Assembly (NCBI GenBank): GCA_003476685.1
Contig: DMVN01000099.1
Span: 1 to 7,365 of the forward strand
Length of the DNA stretch: 7,365 bases
Reading direction: 5' to 3'
Source of the DNA: Acidobacteriota bacterium
GTDB taxonomy: Bacteria; Acidobacteriota; Aminicenantia; Aminicenantales; Saccharicenantaceae
The position numbers and the translations under genes are program-made. Below the pieces are notes generated by a model that was not told the origin of the DNA, did not search any database, and saw nothing but the letters and a program-made list of their open reading frames with translations. Positions 1 to 5,630 of this stretch are shown here, in pieces (position 1 is the first letter of the stretch; every line of letters starts with the position of its first letter).

Positions 1-27
1 AACCCGTTTTTTCATCCTCAGGGATGA

Positions 28-55
28 TTGAAAAGCCGCTCTGGCCTGTTAAATT
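28..55 (+). promoter_or_regulatory. Possible sigma-70 promoter for the first PilZ-like gene
   Basis: TTGAAA (28-33) is followed after 16 bases by TAAATT (50-55), which matches the -10 consensus at four of six positions. It sits about 40 bases upstream of the first gene. The match is modest and rests on sequence pattern alone. A run of six T at 7-12 could be the tail of a terminator lying outside the window, but its stem cannot be seen. Confidence 0.3.
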
Positions 56-94
56 AAGGGCGAAATTATTTTTAAGGAAAAGGAAGTGGTGGCT

Positions 95-466
95 ATGAAG
101 GCCAGAAAAACCCAGGTGCCTGGTGCTGAACTGGCAGCCGGCAGCCAGCCGGTCAAGGAATTCAGCCTGACCCTGCCCATGACCGTCTCCGGGCTGGATG
201 CCCGGGGCCGGGAATTCAGGGAAAACTCGCAGCTATCGACCATCAGCAGCGAGCAGGCCAGTTTCCTGCTGAAGACCCGGGTCGAACGCCAGGCCCTGCT
301 GAAGCTGGTCATCGCCCTGCCGCCCAAGCTGGCTGACGGCCAGCCTCTGGCTCTGGTCATTAAAGGTCGGGTCCTGGCCACCGAGCCGGTCCCGGGCCAA
401 CCAGAACTGAGGAAGGTGCTGCTGGGACTTGACTCCCGCTACTTCATCGGGGCCGAAGAAGCCTGA
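95..466 (+). CDS. Degenerate PilZ-like domain protein (123 aa)
   Basis: This is a small, probably cytoplasmic protein with no signal peptide or membrane segment. From about residue 22 to the end it follows the PilZ pattern seen in the intact protein at 1963-2361: a LP-x-x-V strand, then GREFRENSQL, TISSEQASFLL and a L-V-I-A-L-P-P strand. The residues that bind c-di-GMP in PilZ proteins are missing. The RxxxR positions are Q18 and E22, and the [D/N]xSxxG motif reads T49-I-S-S-E-Q54, so only the Ser remains. It therefore probably does not bind c-di-GMP in the usual way and may act through protein contacts (inference). I chose ATG at 95, with AGGA at 81-84. GTG at 86 with AAGGA at 74-78 is nearly as good and adds three residues. 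Two further PilZ-type genes lie downstream. Confidence 0.72.
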   Translation: MKARKTQVPGAELAAGSQPVKEFSLTLPMTVSGLDARGREFRENSQLSTISSEQASFLLKTRVERQALLKLVIALPPKLADGQPLALVIKGRVLATEPVPGQPELRKVLLGLDSRYFIGAEEA

Positions 467-469
467 AGC

Positions 470-489
470 CTCACCGGCCGCCCGGTGAG
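470..489. repeat. Perfect 8-bp hairpin after the first PilZ-like gene
   Basis: CTCACCGG (470-477) and CCGGTGAG (482-489) form a perfect stem around a CCGC loop, starting four bases after the stop codon. It is followed by six A (490-495), not T, so it is not a normal intrinsic terminator on the + strand. An alternative stem, GCCCGG (480-485) with CCGGGC (496-501), would compete with it. It could stabilise the 3' end of the message or regulate passage into the next gene, but no function can be assigned from sequence. Confidence 0.45.
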
Positions 490-636
490 AAAAAACCGGG
501 CCGGCTGACGTCCTGTTATGATAAAGGCCATGAGCAAAGTTAGAGGGTTAAAAAGAGGTGAGAAAAGCCAGCCTGAAAATCACCCTTGGCTTCATCTTCC
601 TGAGGGATTGCCAGTCGCAGGGAGGTAGTTGAGAAT

Positions 637-1041
637 ATGGACGGCATGAAGAACGGTATACTAAATAAAAATATGAATAAACCCTCCATTCAAGGCGTAA
701 CCGAAGAGCGGAAGGGAGAGCGCCTGCTGGAGCTCTCCCTTCCGGCTTTGGTCATGGGTGAAAATGCCTCCGGCCGCCAATTCAAGGAAACCACTGAGCT
801 ACTGGCCATCAGCTCGGAAAGGGCCAGGTTTCAGTTGAAGACTCCGGTCAGGATCGGAACCGTGCTCAAGCTCAGCCTGAACATCCCGGCCACCACCCTG
901 CTGGTTCATCCCCTGCACCTGGAAATTTCCGGCCAGGTCAGCCAGATAGAATTCAACGGCCAGAAGAATTTTCTGCAGCTGGTGACGGTCGAGCTGGGGA
1001 AAAAATTCCAGCTGCAGCCGGCCGTTTCTTACAACCAGTAA
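637..1041 (+). CDS. Second degenerate PilZ-like domain protein (134 aa)
   Basis: A paralogue of the proteins at 95-466 and 1963-2361. Residues about 25-125 follow the PilZ fold pattern: RKGER (25-29), a LSLPA strand, GRQFKETTELL, AISSERARFQL and a LKLSLNIP strand. An RxxxR is present (R25, R29) but sits one residue out of register relative to the intact protein. The [D/N]xSxxG motif is changed to A57-I-S59-S-E-R62, losing both the Asn/Asp and the Gly. Binding of c-di-GMP is therefore doubtful (inference). The first 24 residues form a polar tail without a signal peptide. The start is ATG 637, with GGAGGT at 621-626 (10-base spacer); ATG at 646 or 673 are less favoured alternatives. It lies 170 bases after the first PilZ-like gene, so it may be co-transcribed or have its own promoter. 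Confidence 0.72.
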   Translation: MDGMKNGILNKNMNKPSIQGVTEERKGERLLELSLPALVMGENASGRQFKETTELLAISSERARFQLKTPVRIGTVLKLSLNIPATTLLVHPLHLEISGQVSQIEFNGQKNFLQLVTVELGKKFQLQPAVSYNQ

Positions 1042-1158
1042 CTCCCGTTCGGGCCAGGGGCCCACCGCTCGCGCACCCATCAAACCATAATCCGGTCAGA
1101 ATTCCTTTTTACGACGTTTATCTCCAGGTAAGATTTTTGCCCGGCTGCTCCACATTAT

Positions 1159-1191
1159 TTGCTTGACAGCCAGATTTGGTTATAATATTTA
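1159..1191 (+). promoter_or_regulatory. Promoter region of the LuxR-type regulator operon
   Basis: Two overlapping sigma-70-like readings are possible: TTGCTT (1159-1164), 16 bases, TATAAT (1181-1186); or TTGACA (1163-1168), 17 bases, TATTTA (1186-1191). Either would start transcription near 1193-1198, about 35-40 bases before the ATG at 1232. The SD of that gene, AAGGGG (1217-1222), lies between. The perfect TTGACA and perfect TATAAT are only 12 bases apart and cannot serve as one standard promoter. Confidence 0.6.
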
Positions 1192-1231
1192 TTCTTAAAG
1201 AATGAAAATTTTTGGCAAGGGGTAAAAGGGT

Positions 1232-1942
1232 ATGCCAAAGAAGAAAGCAACCAAGGCCGAAACCAAGACGCCAGCGCCGGGGCTGGAGAAAATCAGTCTC
1301 CTGATTTACTGTCCTTCCGACCTGCTGCTGACCGGCATCTTAAAAGCTCTGGAAGCGGATAAAAGGGTTGACATTCTGACCGTGGAAAAGGGCACTATTG
1401 AAAATTTCATGGAAGCCATCAAGCAGCTTCAGCCTCAGGTCATTCTGTTTGCCCACCTGGAGCCACTCCCCCACCTCAAGGAAATCTGCAAGGCTATCAA
1501 GGAATTGATTAAGCCCCAGATTAAGACCCAGCTGCTGCTGCTGGGCAACATTCCTTCTCATGAAGAAATCATCAACCTGATTAACGCCGGGGCCAGGGGT
1601 TATTTTGACCTGAACGACCCGGCTCACCAGCTGACCGAAGCCATCGGGGTGGTCAACAAGGGAGAAATCTGGCTGCCGCGGGATAAGATGTCTTCAATCA
1701 TGGACCGGATTATCTCGGTGGTGGGAAGGGACATGAAAGAGAAGACGCTGGATCAGCTGACCCCAACCGAATTCCAGGTGCTGCGTCTGATCGGCCAGGG
1801 CAAGAGCAACGAGGAAATCGCCAAAATTCTGTTCATCAGCAAAAATACCGTTCGTTCCCACATCAAGAGCATCTACTCCAAGCTGGACACCCACAGCCGG
1901 CTGCAGCTGGCGCTTTATGCCATCAATTCAGCTTTATTTTAA
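1232..1942 (+). CDS. LuxR/NarL-family regulator with a degenerate receiver domain (236 aa)
   Basis: A DNA-binding transcription regulator. Residues 1-20 are a Lys/Thr/Ala-rich tail. Residues 21-150 resemble a response-regulator receiver, with a hydrophobic strand pattern and a GARGY signature at 120-124. Residues 176-231 are a LuxR-type helix-turn-helix, with LTPTEFQVLRLIGQGKSNEE, IAKILFISKNTVRSHIKSIY and SKL. Every phosphorylation residue of the receiver appears to be replaced. The N-terminal acidic pair is C27-P28, the phospho-acceptor Asp is A74 (VILFAHLEP), the conserved Thr/Ser is G105 and the conserved Lys is L127. It is probably not switched by a histidine kinase, and may respond to a ligand or partner protein (inference). 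The ATG has AAGGGG at 1217-1222, 9 bases upstream. The intact PilZ gene starts 20 bases after its stop, so the two are likely co-expressed. Its targets are unknown. Confidence 0.88.
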   Translation: MPKKKATKAETKTPAPGLEKISLLIYCPSDLLLTGILKALEADKRVDILTVEKGTIENFMEAIKQLQPQVILFAHLEPLPHLKEICKAIKELIKPQIKTQLLLLGNIPSHEEIINLINAGARGYFDLNDPAHQLTEAIGVVNKGEIWLPRDKMSSIMDRIISVVGRDMKEKTLDQLTPTEFQVLRLIGQGKSNEEIAKILFISKNTVRSHIKSIYSKLDTHSRLQLALYAINSALF

Positions 1943-1962
1943 GATGAGCAAAGAGGGTAAAT

Positions 1963-2361
1963 ATGGTGGAAAAAACCAAAGCTAAGACCGGAAAGAAAAA
2001 AGTCACGGCCAGAAAGCAGGCCAAGACCCCGATCGATGTCAACCGCCGCCGGGAATGGAGGTTTGACCTGCCGTTGCCGGCCGAGATCAAGGGCCAGCTG
2101 CCCCAGGGAAAGCAGTTCAGGGAAAAGACCGTGCTGGAAAACATCTCTTCAACCGGAGCCTACTTCACCCTCGACAGCAGCCTGGTAGTCGGGTCCAGGG
2201 TTAGCCTGGCCATCGAACTCCCGCCCGAATTGACTGAGGGCCAGAAAATTAAACTCTGCCTGGACGGAGTCACCGTCCGGCTGGAAAAGAAGGGCGCCAA
2301 AGGAAGAAAGCAGGGAGTGGCGGTCAGGTTCAAGGATTACCGTTTCCAGGTGGAAGACTGA
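1963..2361 (+). CDS. PilZ domain protein with intact c-di-GMP-binding motifs (132 aa)
   Basis: PilZ domains bind the second messenger c-di-GMP and change the activity of partner proteins in motility, adhesion or transcription. Both signature motifs are present: RxxxR as R29-R-E-W-R33, and [D/N]xSxxG as N60-I-S62-S-T-G65. They are followed by AYFTL, a VSLAIELPPEL strand (80-90) and a closing GVAVRFKDYRF strand (118-128). Residues 1-26 are a strongly basic Lys/Thr/Ala tail with no signal peptide, similar in composition to the tail of the upstream regulator. The start is ATG 1963 with GAGGG at 1953-1957 (5-base spacer). It lies 20 bases after the LuxR-type gene and 21 bases before coaE, consistent with one operon. 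A role as c-di-GMP sensor or co-regulator for the pseudo-receiver protein next door is inference from position. Confidence 0.88.
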   Translation: MVEKTKAKTGKKKVTARKQAKTPIDVNRRREWRFDLPLPAEIKGQLPQGKQFREKTVLENISSTGAYFTLDSSLVVGSRVSLAIELPPELTEGQKIKLCLDGVTVRLEKKGAKGRKQGVAVRFKDYRFQVED

Positions 2362-2382
2362 CCCGCCGCCCGAAGGAATAAA

Positions 2383-3012
2383 GTGCTGATTGCCGCCCTG
2401 ACCGGAGGGATAGCCACCGGCAAATCCGTGGTGGCCAGGATCCTGAGCGAGAAAGGTTGTTTCGTTCAGAATGCCGACCTGCTGGCCCACGAGCTTATGT
2501 CTCCTGACGGTGAAATCTGGCAGGAGCTGCTGCAGCATTTCGGACCGGGCATTCTCCGGGAAGACCGGACTATTGACCGCCAGAAGCTGGGCGAAATCAT
2601 CTTCCGGGAAGAGCAAGAACGCCTTTTCTTAAACCGCCTGACCCACCCTCGCCTCCTGGAAAAAATCCAGCAGACCATCAGCCGGCTGGAAGAAACCGGA
2701 GGCTATGAAATCTACGTTACCGAGGCCGCCCTGGTCATAGAATCGGGTTATTATCATTACTACGACCGGATAATCCTCACCCACTGTCGGCCGGAAATCC
2801 AGCTGGAAAGACTGTGCCGGCGAAACGGGATCACCCGGGAGAAAGCTCTGGAAAAAATCAGGGCTCAACTGCCCGATGAACAGAAAATACCGTTGGCCCA
2901 CTACCTGATTGACACCTCAGGCAGCCTGGAAGAAACGGTGGAACAGACTGAACGGGTCTACCTGAATCTCTACCAGGATCTCCTGCTGAAAAAATCAGGA
3001 TGGCTGAGCTGA
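2383..3012 (+). CDS. coaE: Dephospho-CoA kinase
   Basis: This cytoplasmic enzyme phosphorylates the 3'-hydroxyl of dephospho-CoA with ATP, the last step of coenzyme A synthesis. The P-loop GGIATGKS is at residues 8-15. Other CoaE features follow in order: ADLLAHEL (31-38), IDRQKLGEIIF (64-74), THPRLLEKI (87-95), an EAALVIESG segment in place of the usual PLLFE-type motif (114-122), and a lid/C-terminal region with RLCRRNGITREKALEKIRAQ. The 209-residue length is normal for the family. The GTG start at 2383 has AAGGA at 2373-2377 (5-base spacer), and the P-loop lies at the expected distance from it. It follows the PilZ gene by 21 bases and is probably the last gene of that operon. It converges on the HU-like gene. 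Confidence 0.95.
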   Translation: MLIAALTGGIATGKSVVARILSEKGCFVQNADLLAHELMSPDGEIWQELLQHFGPGILREDRTIDRQKLGEIIFREEQERLFLNRLTHPRLLEKIQQTISRLEETGGYEIYVTEAALVIESGYYHYYDRIILTHCRPEIQLERLCRRNGITREKALEKIRAQLPDEQKIPLAHYLIDTSGSLEETVEQTERVYLNLYQDLLLKKSGWLS

Positions 3013-3039
3013 ACCGGCGCCGGAAGCGGAGTAAGGGCC

Positions 3040-3068
3040 AATCTGAAGCCGGTCGGAGCTTTCAGATT
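3040..3068. terminator. Hairpin in the convergent gap between coaE and the HU-like gene
   Basis: AATCTGAA (3040-3047) pairs exactly with TTCAGATT (3061-3068), and an inner GC/GC pair extends the stem past a bulged T. It begins 28 bases after the coaE stop. Neither side has a clear T run, so it would be an unusual intrinsic terminator. A second weak stem for the - strand, ACCG...CGGT followed by TTTCTT (about 3106-3084), lies just past the HU stop codon. Together they may end transcription in both directions. Confidence 0.4.
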
Positions 3069-3107
3069 CGCTGGGGGTTATTAAGAAAACCGGGCCGGAA
3101 GTCGGTC

Positions 3108-3395
3108 TTATTCTATCGACTGACCTTTCAACTGTTTCTTGAAATCCTGACCCGGGCGGAACTTGACCCGCTGGCCGCCGGAGATCGGAATCTGCCGGTT
3201 GCGTCTGATATCCCGGCCAAAGCCGGATTTCTTGGGCACTACTTTGAAACTGCCGAATCCCCTGATTTCTATTTTTTCCCCGGCCAGCAGGGCTTTTTTC
3301 ATGGTTTCCAGAATGGTTTCCACTGTCAGGACAGCCTTGGCCCGGCTGAAATTGGCTTTTCTTTCCAAGAGGTTGGCCAGGTCATTCTTGATCAT
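3108..3395 (-). CDS. HU/IHF-family DNA-binding protein, IHF-alpha-like (95 aa)
   Basis: A small basic nucleoid protein that binds and bends DNA as a dimer. The N-terminal helices (1-38) are followed by GEKIEIRGFGSFKV (39-52), the family signature. A beta-arm (about 54-76) and VKFRPGQDFKKQL (77-89) complete the fold. IPI (69-71) and FRPGQ (79-83) resemble IHF-alpha more than HU. Aligned without gaps against HU, the arm tip GRNPxTG reads G60-R-D-I63-R-R-N66, so the DNA-intercalating proline is replaced by Ile. This may weaken bending. The start is ATG at 3395, with AAGGAGA at 3408-3402 (6-base spacer); TTG at 3398 would add one residue but sits closer to the SD. It stands alone on the - strand, with its promoter in the AT-rich divergent region. 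Confidence 0.93.
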   Translation of the reverse strand: MIKNDLANLLERKANFSRAKAVLTVETILETMKKALLAGEKIEIRGFGSFKVVPKKSGFGRDIRRNRQIPISGGQRVKFRPGQDFKKQLKGQSIE

Positions 3396-3427
3396 CAACT
3401 GTCTCCTTGATAACCAGCATCGGGAAA

Positions 3428-3453
3428 TTAATAGACTAAAATTAGTTTATTAA
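3428..3453. repeat. Palindromic operator-like inverted repeat over the HU promoter
   Basis: TTAATAGACTAA (3428-3439) and TTAGTTTATTAA (3442-3453) are complementary at 11 of 12 positions around a 2-base centre. The centre (3440-3441) lies inside the predicted -10 box of the HU-like gene (3444-3439). This is a typical arrangement for a dimeric repressor operator. The binding protein is unknown. Confidence 0.5.
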
Positions 3454-3467
3454 AATGAAAATGTCAA
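3439..3467 (-). promoter_or_regulatory. Promoter of the HU/IHF-like gene
   Basis: On the - strand, TTGACA (3467-3462) is a perfect -35 box. It is followed after 17 bases by TAATTT (3444-3439), a weaker -10. Transcription would start near 3432, leaving a leader of about 37 bases that carries the AAGGAGA ribosome binding site. The -10 is covered by the palindrome at 3428-3453. Confidence 0.6.
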
Positions 3468-3482
3468 GCTGGCCAAGGCGGT

Positions 3483-3528
3483 TTAATAAAATTAATAAAT
3501 TGACTTAGTTAGGATGAGTTTCTATAAT
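3483..3528 (+). promoter_or_regulatory. Strong sigma-70 promoter of the NfeD-slipin-SPOR operon
   Basis: TTGACT (3500-3505), a 17-base spacer and a perfect TATAAT (3523-3528) make the best promoter in the window. Two direct copies of TTAATAAA (3483-3490 and 3492-3499) lie immediately upstream and could act as an AT-rich UP element. The predicted transcription start near 3535 falls inside the longest reading of the NfeD gene. That points to use of GTG 3538 rather than ATG 3514. Confidence 0.7.
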
Positions 3529-4827
3529 GAAATTGCCGTGAAAAAGATTCCTGCTTTGCTTCTGTCTCTTATCATCTTCCTGGCCATCAGCGGCGAACTG
3601 CAGGCCCGGATTTTGACCGTCACCATCAACGCTCCCATCCACCCGGTGACGGCTGAAATCATCCTCAAAGCCCTGGAGAAAGCCCGGGAAGAACAGGCCC
3701 GCCTGCTGATAATCAAACTTAACACTCCTGGCGGTCTGGATTCTTCCATGCGGGAAATCATAGAAGGAATTGTTAACTCTCCTGTTCCGGTGGTGACCTA
3801 TGTCAGTCCGGCTGGAGCCCGGGCGGCCTCGGCTGGATTTTTCATCGGCGTGGCCTGCGACCTCTTCGCCATGGCCCCCGGCACCAGCACCGGCGCCGCC
3901 CATCCGGTCAGCATTGGGCTCACCGGCCAGAACCAACCCGACAAGACCATGGAAGAAAAGGTAACCCATGACGCTGCGGCCTACATCAGGACTCTGGCCG
4001 AAAAAAGAGGACGCAACATCAAGATGGCCGAGGATGCTGTCCGGCAGAGCCTGAGCTACACCGAACAGGAAGCCCTGAAAGGACGGCTGATAGACCTGGT
4101 GGTCAATTCTGAAACCGAACTCGTCCGGGCCCTGGACGGCCGACAGGTCAGAAGGTTTGACGGCCGGCTGGAAGAATTAAAGCTCAAAGATGAAGAGCTG
4201 CTGGAGGTGCCGCTGACCTTCCGGCAAAAATTGCTGATGACCATCGCCAATCCCAACCTGGCCTATATTCTGCTCATGATCGGGCTGCTGGGTTTGTATT
4301 TTGAATTTGCCAACCCCGGGGCCATCCTGCCAGGGGTTCTGGGCGGAATCAGCCTGCTGCTGGCCTTCTTTTCCTTCCAGATTCTGCCGGTCAATTATGT
4401 CGGCCTGCTGCTGATCATCCTGGGCACGGTGCTTTTCGTCCTGGAAGTTAAAGTTCACAGTTATGGAGCCTTAACCATGGGTGGCATAGTCTCCCTGCTT
4501 CTCGGTTCTATCATGCTAATTCGCTCGCCCATTCCCGAGTTGCGGCCAAGCCTGAAATACATCATCCCGGTAGCCCTGGGAGTCTCCCTGGTTTTCATCT
4601 TCCTGGTTTATCTGGTGATCAGAGCTCATACCAAGAGAACCCTCACCGGGAAGGAGGGCATGGTGGGAGAAACCGGTCGGGCCCTTACTTCCTTCCAGAA
4701 AGAAGGTAAGGTTTTTGTGCACGGCGAAATCTGGTGGGCGGTAGCCGATGAACCCATCAACCGGGGAGACCGCATCCAGGTGGTGGAAGTCAAAAATAAC
4801 CTGACTCTGAAGGTTAAAAAGATATAA
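3514..4827 (+). CDS. NfeD-family membrane serine protease (ClpP-like domain + NfeD/OB domain)
   Basis: Resembles the long NfeD proteins (archaeal PH1510 type), which cleave the hydrophobic tail of a partner stomatin. Residues 11-32 form a signal peptide. A ClpP-class protease domain (about 34-210) has NTPGG (70-74), catalytic Ser106 in GARAASAGFF, and probable catalytic Lys149 before THDAAAYIRTLAE, forming a Ser-Lys dyad. Four to five membrane segments follow (about 250-370). A soluble NfeD/OB-fold domain (about 380-437) ends the protein. The protease domain should face the periplasm. Coordinates give the longest ORF, from ATG 3514, which has no usable SD. In-frame GTG 3538 begins MKKIPALLLSLIIFLAIS, a textbook signal peptide, and lies 3 bases after the predicted transcription start, so it may be the true, leaderless start. 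The slipin gene follows after 36 bases, the usual partner arrangement. Confidence 0.93.
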   Translation: MSFYNEIAVKKIPALLLSLIIFLAISGELQARILTVTINAPIHPVTAEIILKALEKAREEQARLLIIKLNTPGGLDSSMREIIEGIVNSPVPVVTYVSPAGARAASAGFFIGVACDLFAMAPGTSTGAAHPVSIGLTGQNQPDKTMEEKVTHDAAAYIRTLAEKRGRNIKMAEDAVRQSLSYTEQEALKGRLIDLVVNSETELVRALDGRQVRRFDGRLEELKLKDEELLEVPLTFRQKLLMTIANPNLAYILLMIGLLGLYFEFANPGAILPGVLGGISLLLAFFSFQILPVNYVGLLLIILGTVLFVLEVKVHSYGALTMGGIVSLLLGSIMLIRSPIPELRPSLKYIIPVALGVSLVFIFLVYLVIRAHTKRTLTGKEGMVGETGRALTSFQKEGKVFVHGEIWWAVADEPINRGDRIQVVEVKNNLTLKVKKI

Positions 4828-4858
4828 GGGCAGGGCAACCTGTCCGCAGAAAGGAGGT
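4828..4858 (+). promoter_or_regulatory. Hairpin with GNRA-type loop and strong SD before the slipin gene
   Basis: GGGCAGG (4828-4834) pairs with CCTGTCC (4839-4845), seven pairs including one G-U, around a GCAA tetraloop. It starts directly after the NfeD stop codon. A consensus AAGGAGGT (4851-4858) follows, 5 bases before the slipin ATG. The hairpin may set relative expression or stabilise the transcript between the two genes (inference). Confidence 0.4.
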
Positions 4859-4863
4859 CTGAA

Positions 4864-5622
4864 ATGATTACTTTCCCTATTATCGTGGCCGCCATCGTTG
4901 TGCTTTACCTTTTAAACTGCATCAAAATACTGAAGGAATATGAACGGGGTGTCATCTTCCGGCTGGGTCGGGTTTTGTCGCGACCCAAGGGCCCGGGTTT
5001 GATTTTTGTTTTTGCTCCGATTGACCGCATGGTCAGAATCAGCCTGAGGTTGATCGTCATGGATATCCCTCCCCAGGACGTCATCACCAAGGACAACGTT
5101 TCGGTTAAGGTCAACGCCGTCCTTTATTTCAGGGTGATGGACCCGCTCCGGGCGGTGCTGGAAGTCCAGGACTACCTCTACGCCACTTCCCAGCTGTCCC
5201 AGACCACCCTGAGAAGCGTGCTGGGACAGGTGGAGCTGGATGAACTGCTGTCAGAAAGAGAAAAACTGAATGCTCAACTCCAGGAAATAATTGACCAGCA
5301 CACCGACCCCTGGGGTATCAAGGTGCAACTGGTAGAAATCAAGCACATCGACCTGCCGGAAACCATGGTCAGGGCTATCGCCAGGCAGGCTGAAGCCGAA
5401 AGAGAAAGACGGGCCAAGGTCATTCATGCTGATGGTGAATTCCAGTCCTCGACCAAACTGGCCCAGGCAGCCGAGATTATTTCCCAGAATCCCCAGACCA
5501 TCATGTTGCGTTTTCTGGGCACCCTGACTGAAATTGCCACCGAGAAGAATTCAACCATCATTTTCCCGCTGCCCCTCGAAATTCTCAGGGCCTTTTCCAT
5601 GGATAAATCAAAGGAGAAGTAG
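4864..5622 (+). CDS. Slipin (stomatin/prohibitin, SPFH-domain membrane protein)
   Basis: Slipins are membrane-anchored scaffold proteins that oligomerise and organise membrane domains. An N-terminal hydrophobic anchor (about 3-20) leads into the SPFH domain (about 22-190). Family features include [13 protein letters not shown] (25-37), [14 protein letters not shown] (43-56), [20 protein letters not shown] (69-88) and the coiled-coil [20 protein letters not shown] (171-190). The C-terminal hydrophobic stretch [12 protein letters not shown] (230-241) resembles the tail that the partner protease cleaves in the archaeal PH1510/PH1511 system. The 252-residue length is normal. The start is ATG 4864 with consensus AAGGAGGT 5 bases upstream. 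Placement straight after the NfeD protease fits the conserved nfeD-slipin gene pair. The SPOR gene follows after 8 bases. The assignment is firm; the cellular role in this organism is not known. Confidence 0.95.
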   Translation: MITFPIIVAAIVVLYLLNCIKILKEYERGVIFRLGRVLSRPKGPGLIFVFAPIDRMVRISLRLIVMDIPPQDVITKDNVSVKVNAVLYFRVMDPLRAVLEVQDYLYATSQLSQTTLRSVLGQVELDELLSEREKLNAQLQEIIDQHTDPWGIKVQLVEIKHIDLPETMVRAIARQAEAERERRAKVIHADGEFQSSTKLAQAAEIISQNPQTIMLRFLGTLTEIATEKNSTIIFPLPLEILRAFSMDKSKEK

Positions 5623-5630
5623 TCAAGACA

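Noticed and set aside
470..495. Hairpin as an intrinsic terminator
   Set aside because: The stem is followed by six A on the + strand. On the - strand the T run comes before the stem, so neither orientation fits.
530..628. 32-codon frame starting at ATG 530
   Set aside because: The only purine-rich site, AAAGG at 524-528, is too close to the start, and the protein has no recognisable features.
1051..1063. GGGCC-AGG-GGCCC stem after the second PilZ-like gene as a terminator
   Set aside because: The stem is only 5 bp and there is no T run close behind; the T-rich stretch near 1106-1111 is too far away.
1163..1186. TTGACA and TATAAT as one promoter
   Set aside because: The spacer is only 12 bases. 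Each box pairs better with a weaker partner at 16 or 17 bases.
3000..3410. 136-aa open frame on the + strand over the HU-like gene
   Set aside because: It is the antisense shadow of the HU/IHF gene, which has clear family signatures and an SD. The + frame has no recognisable domain.
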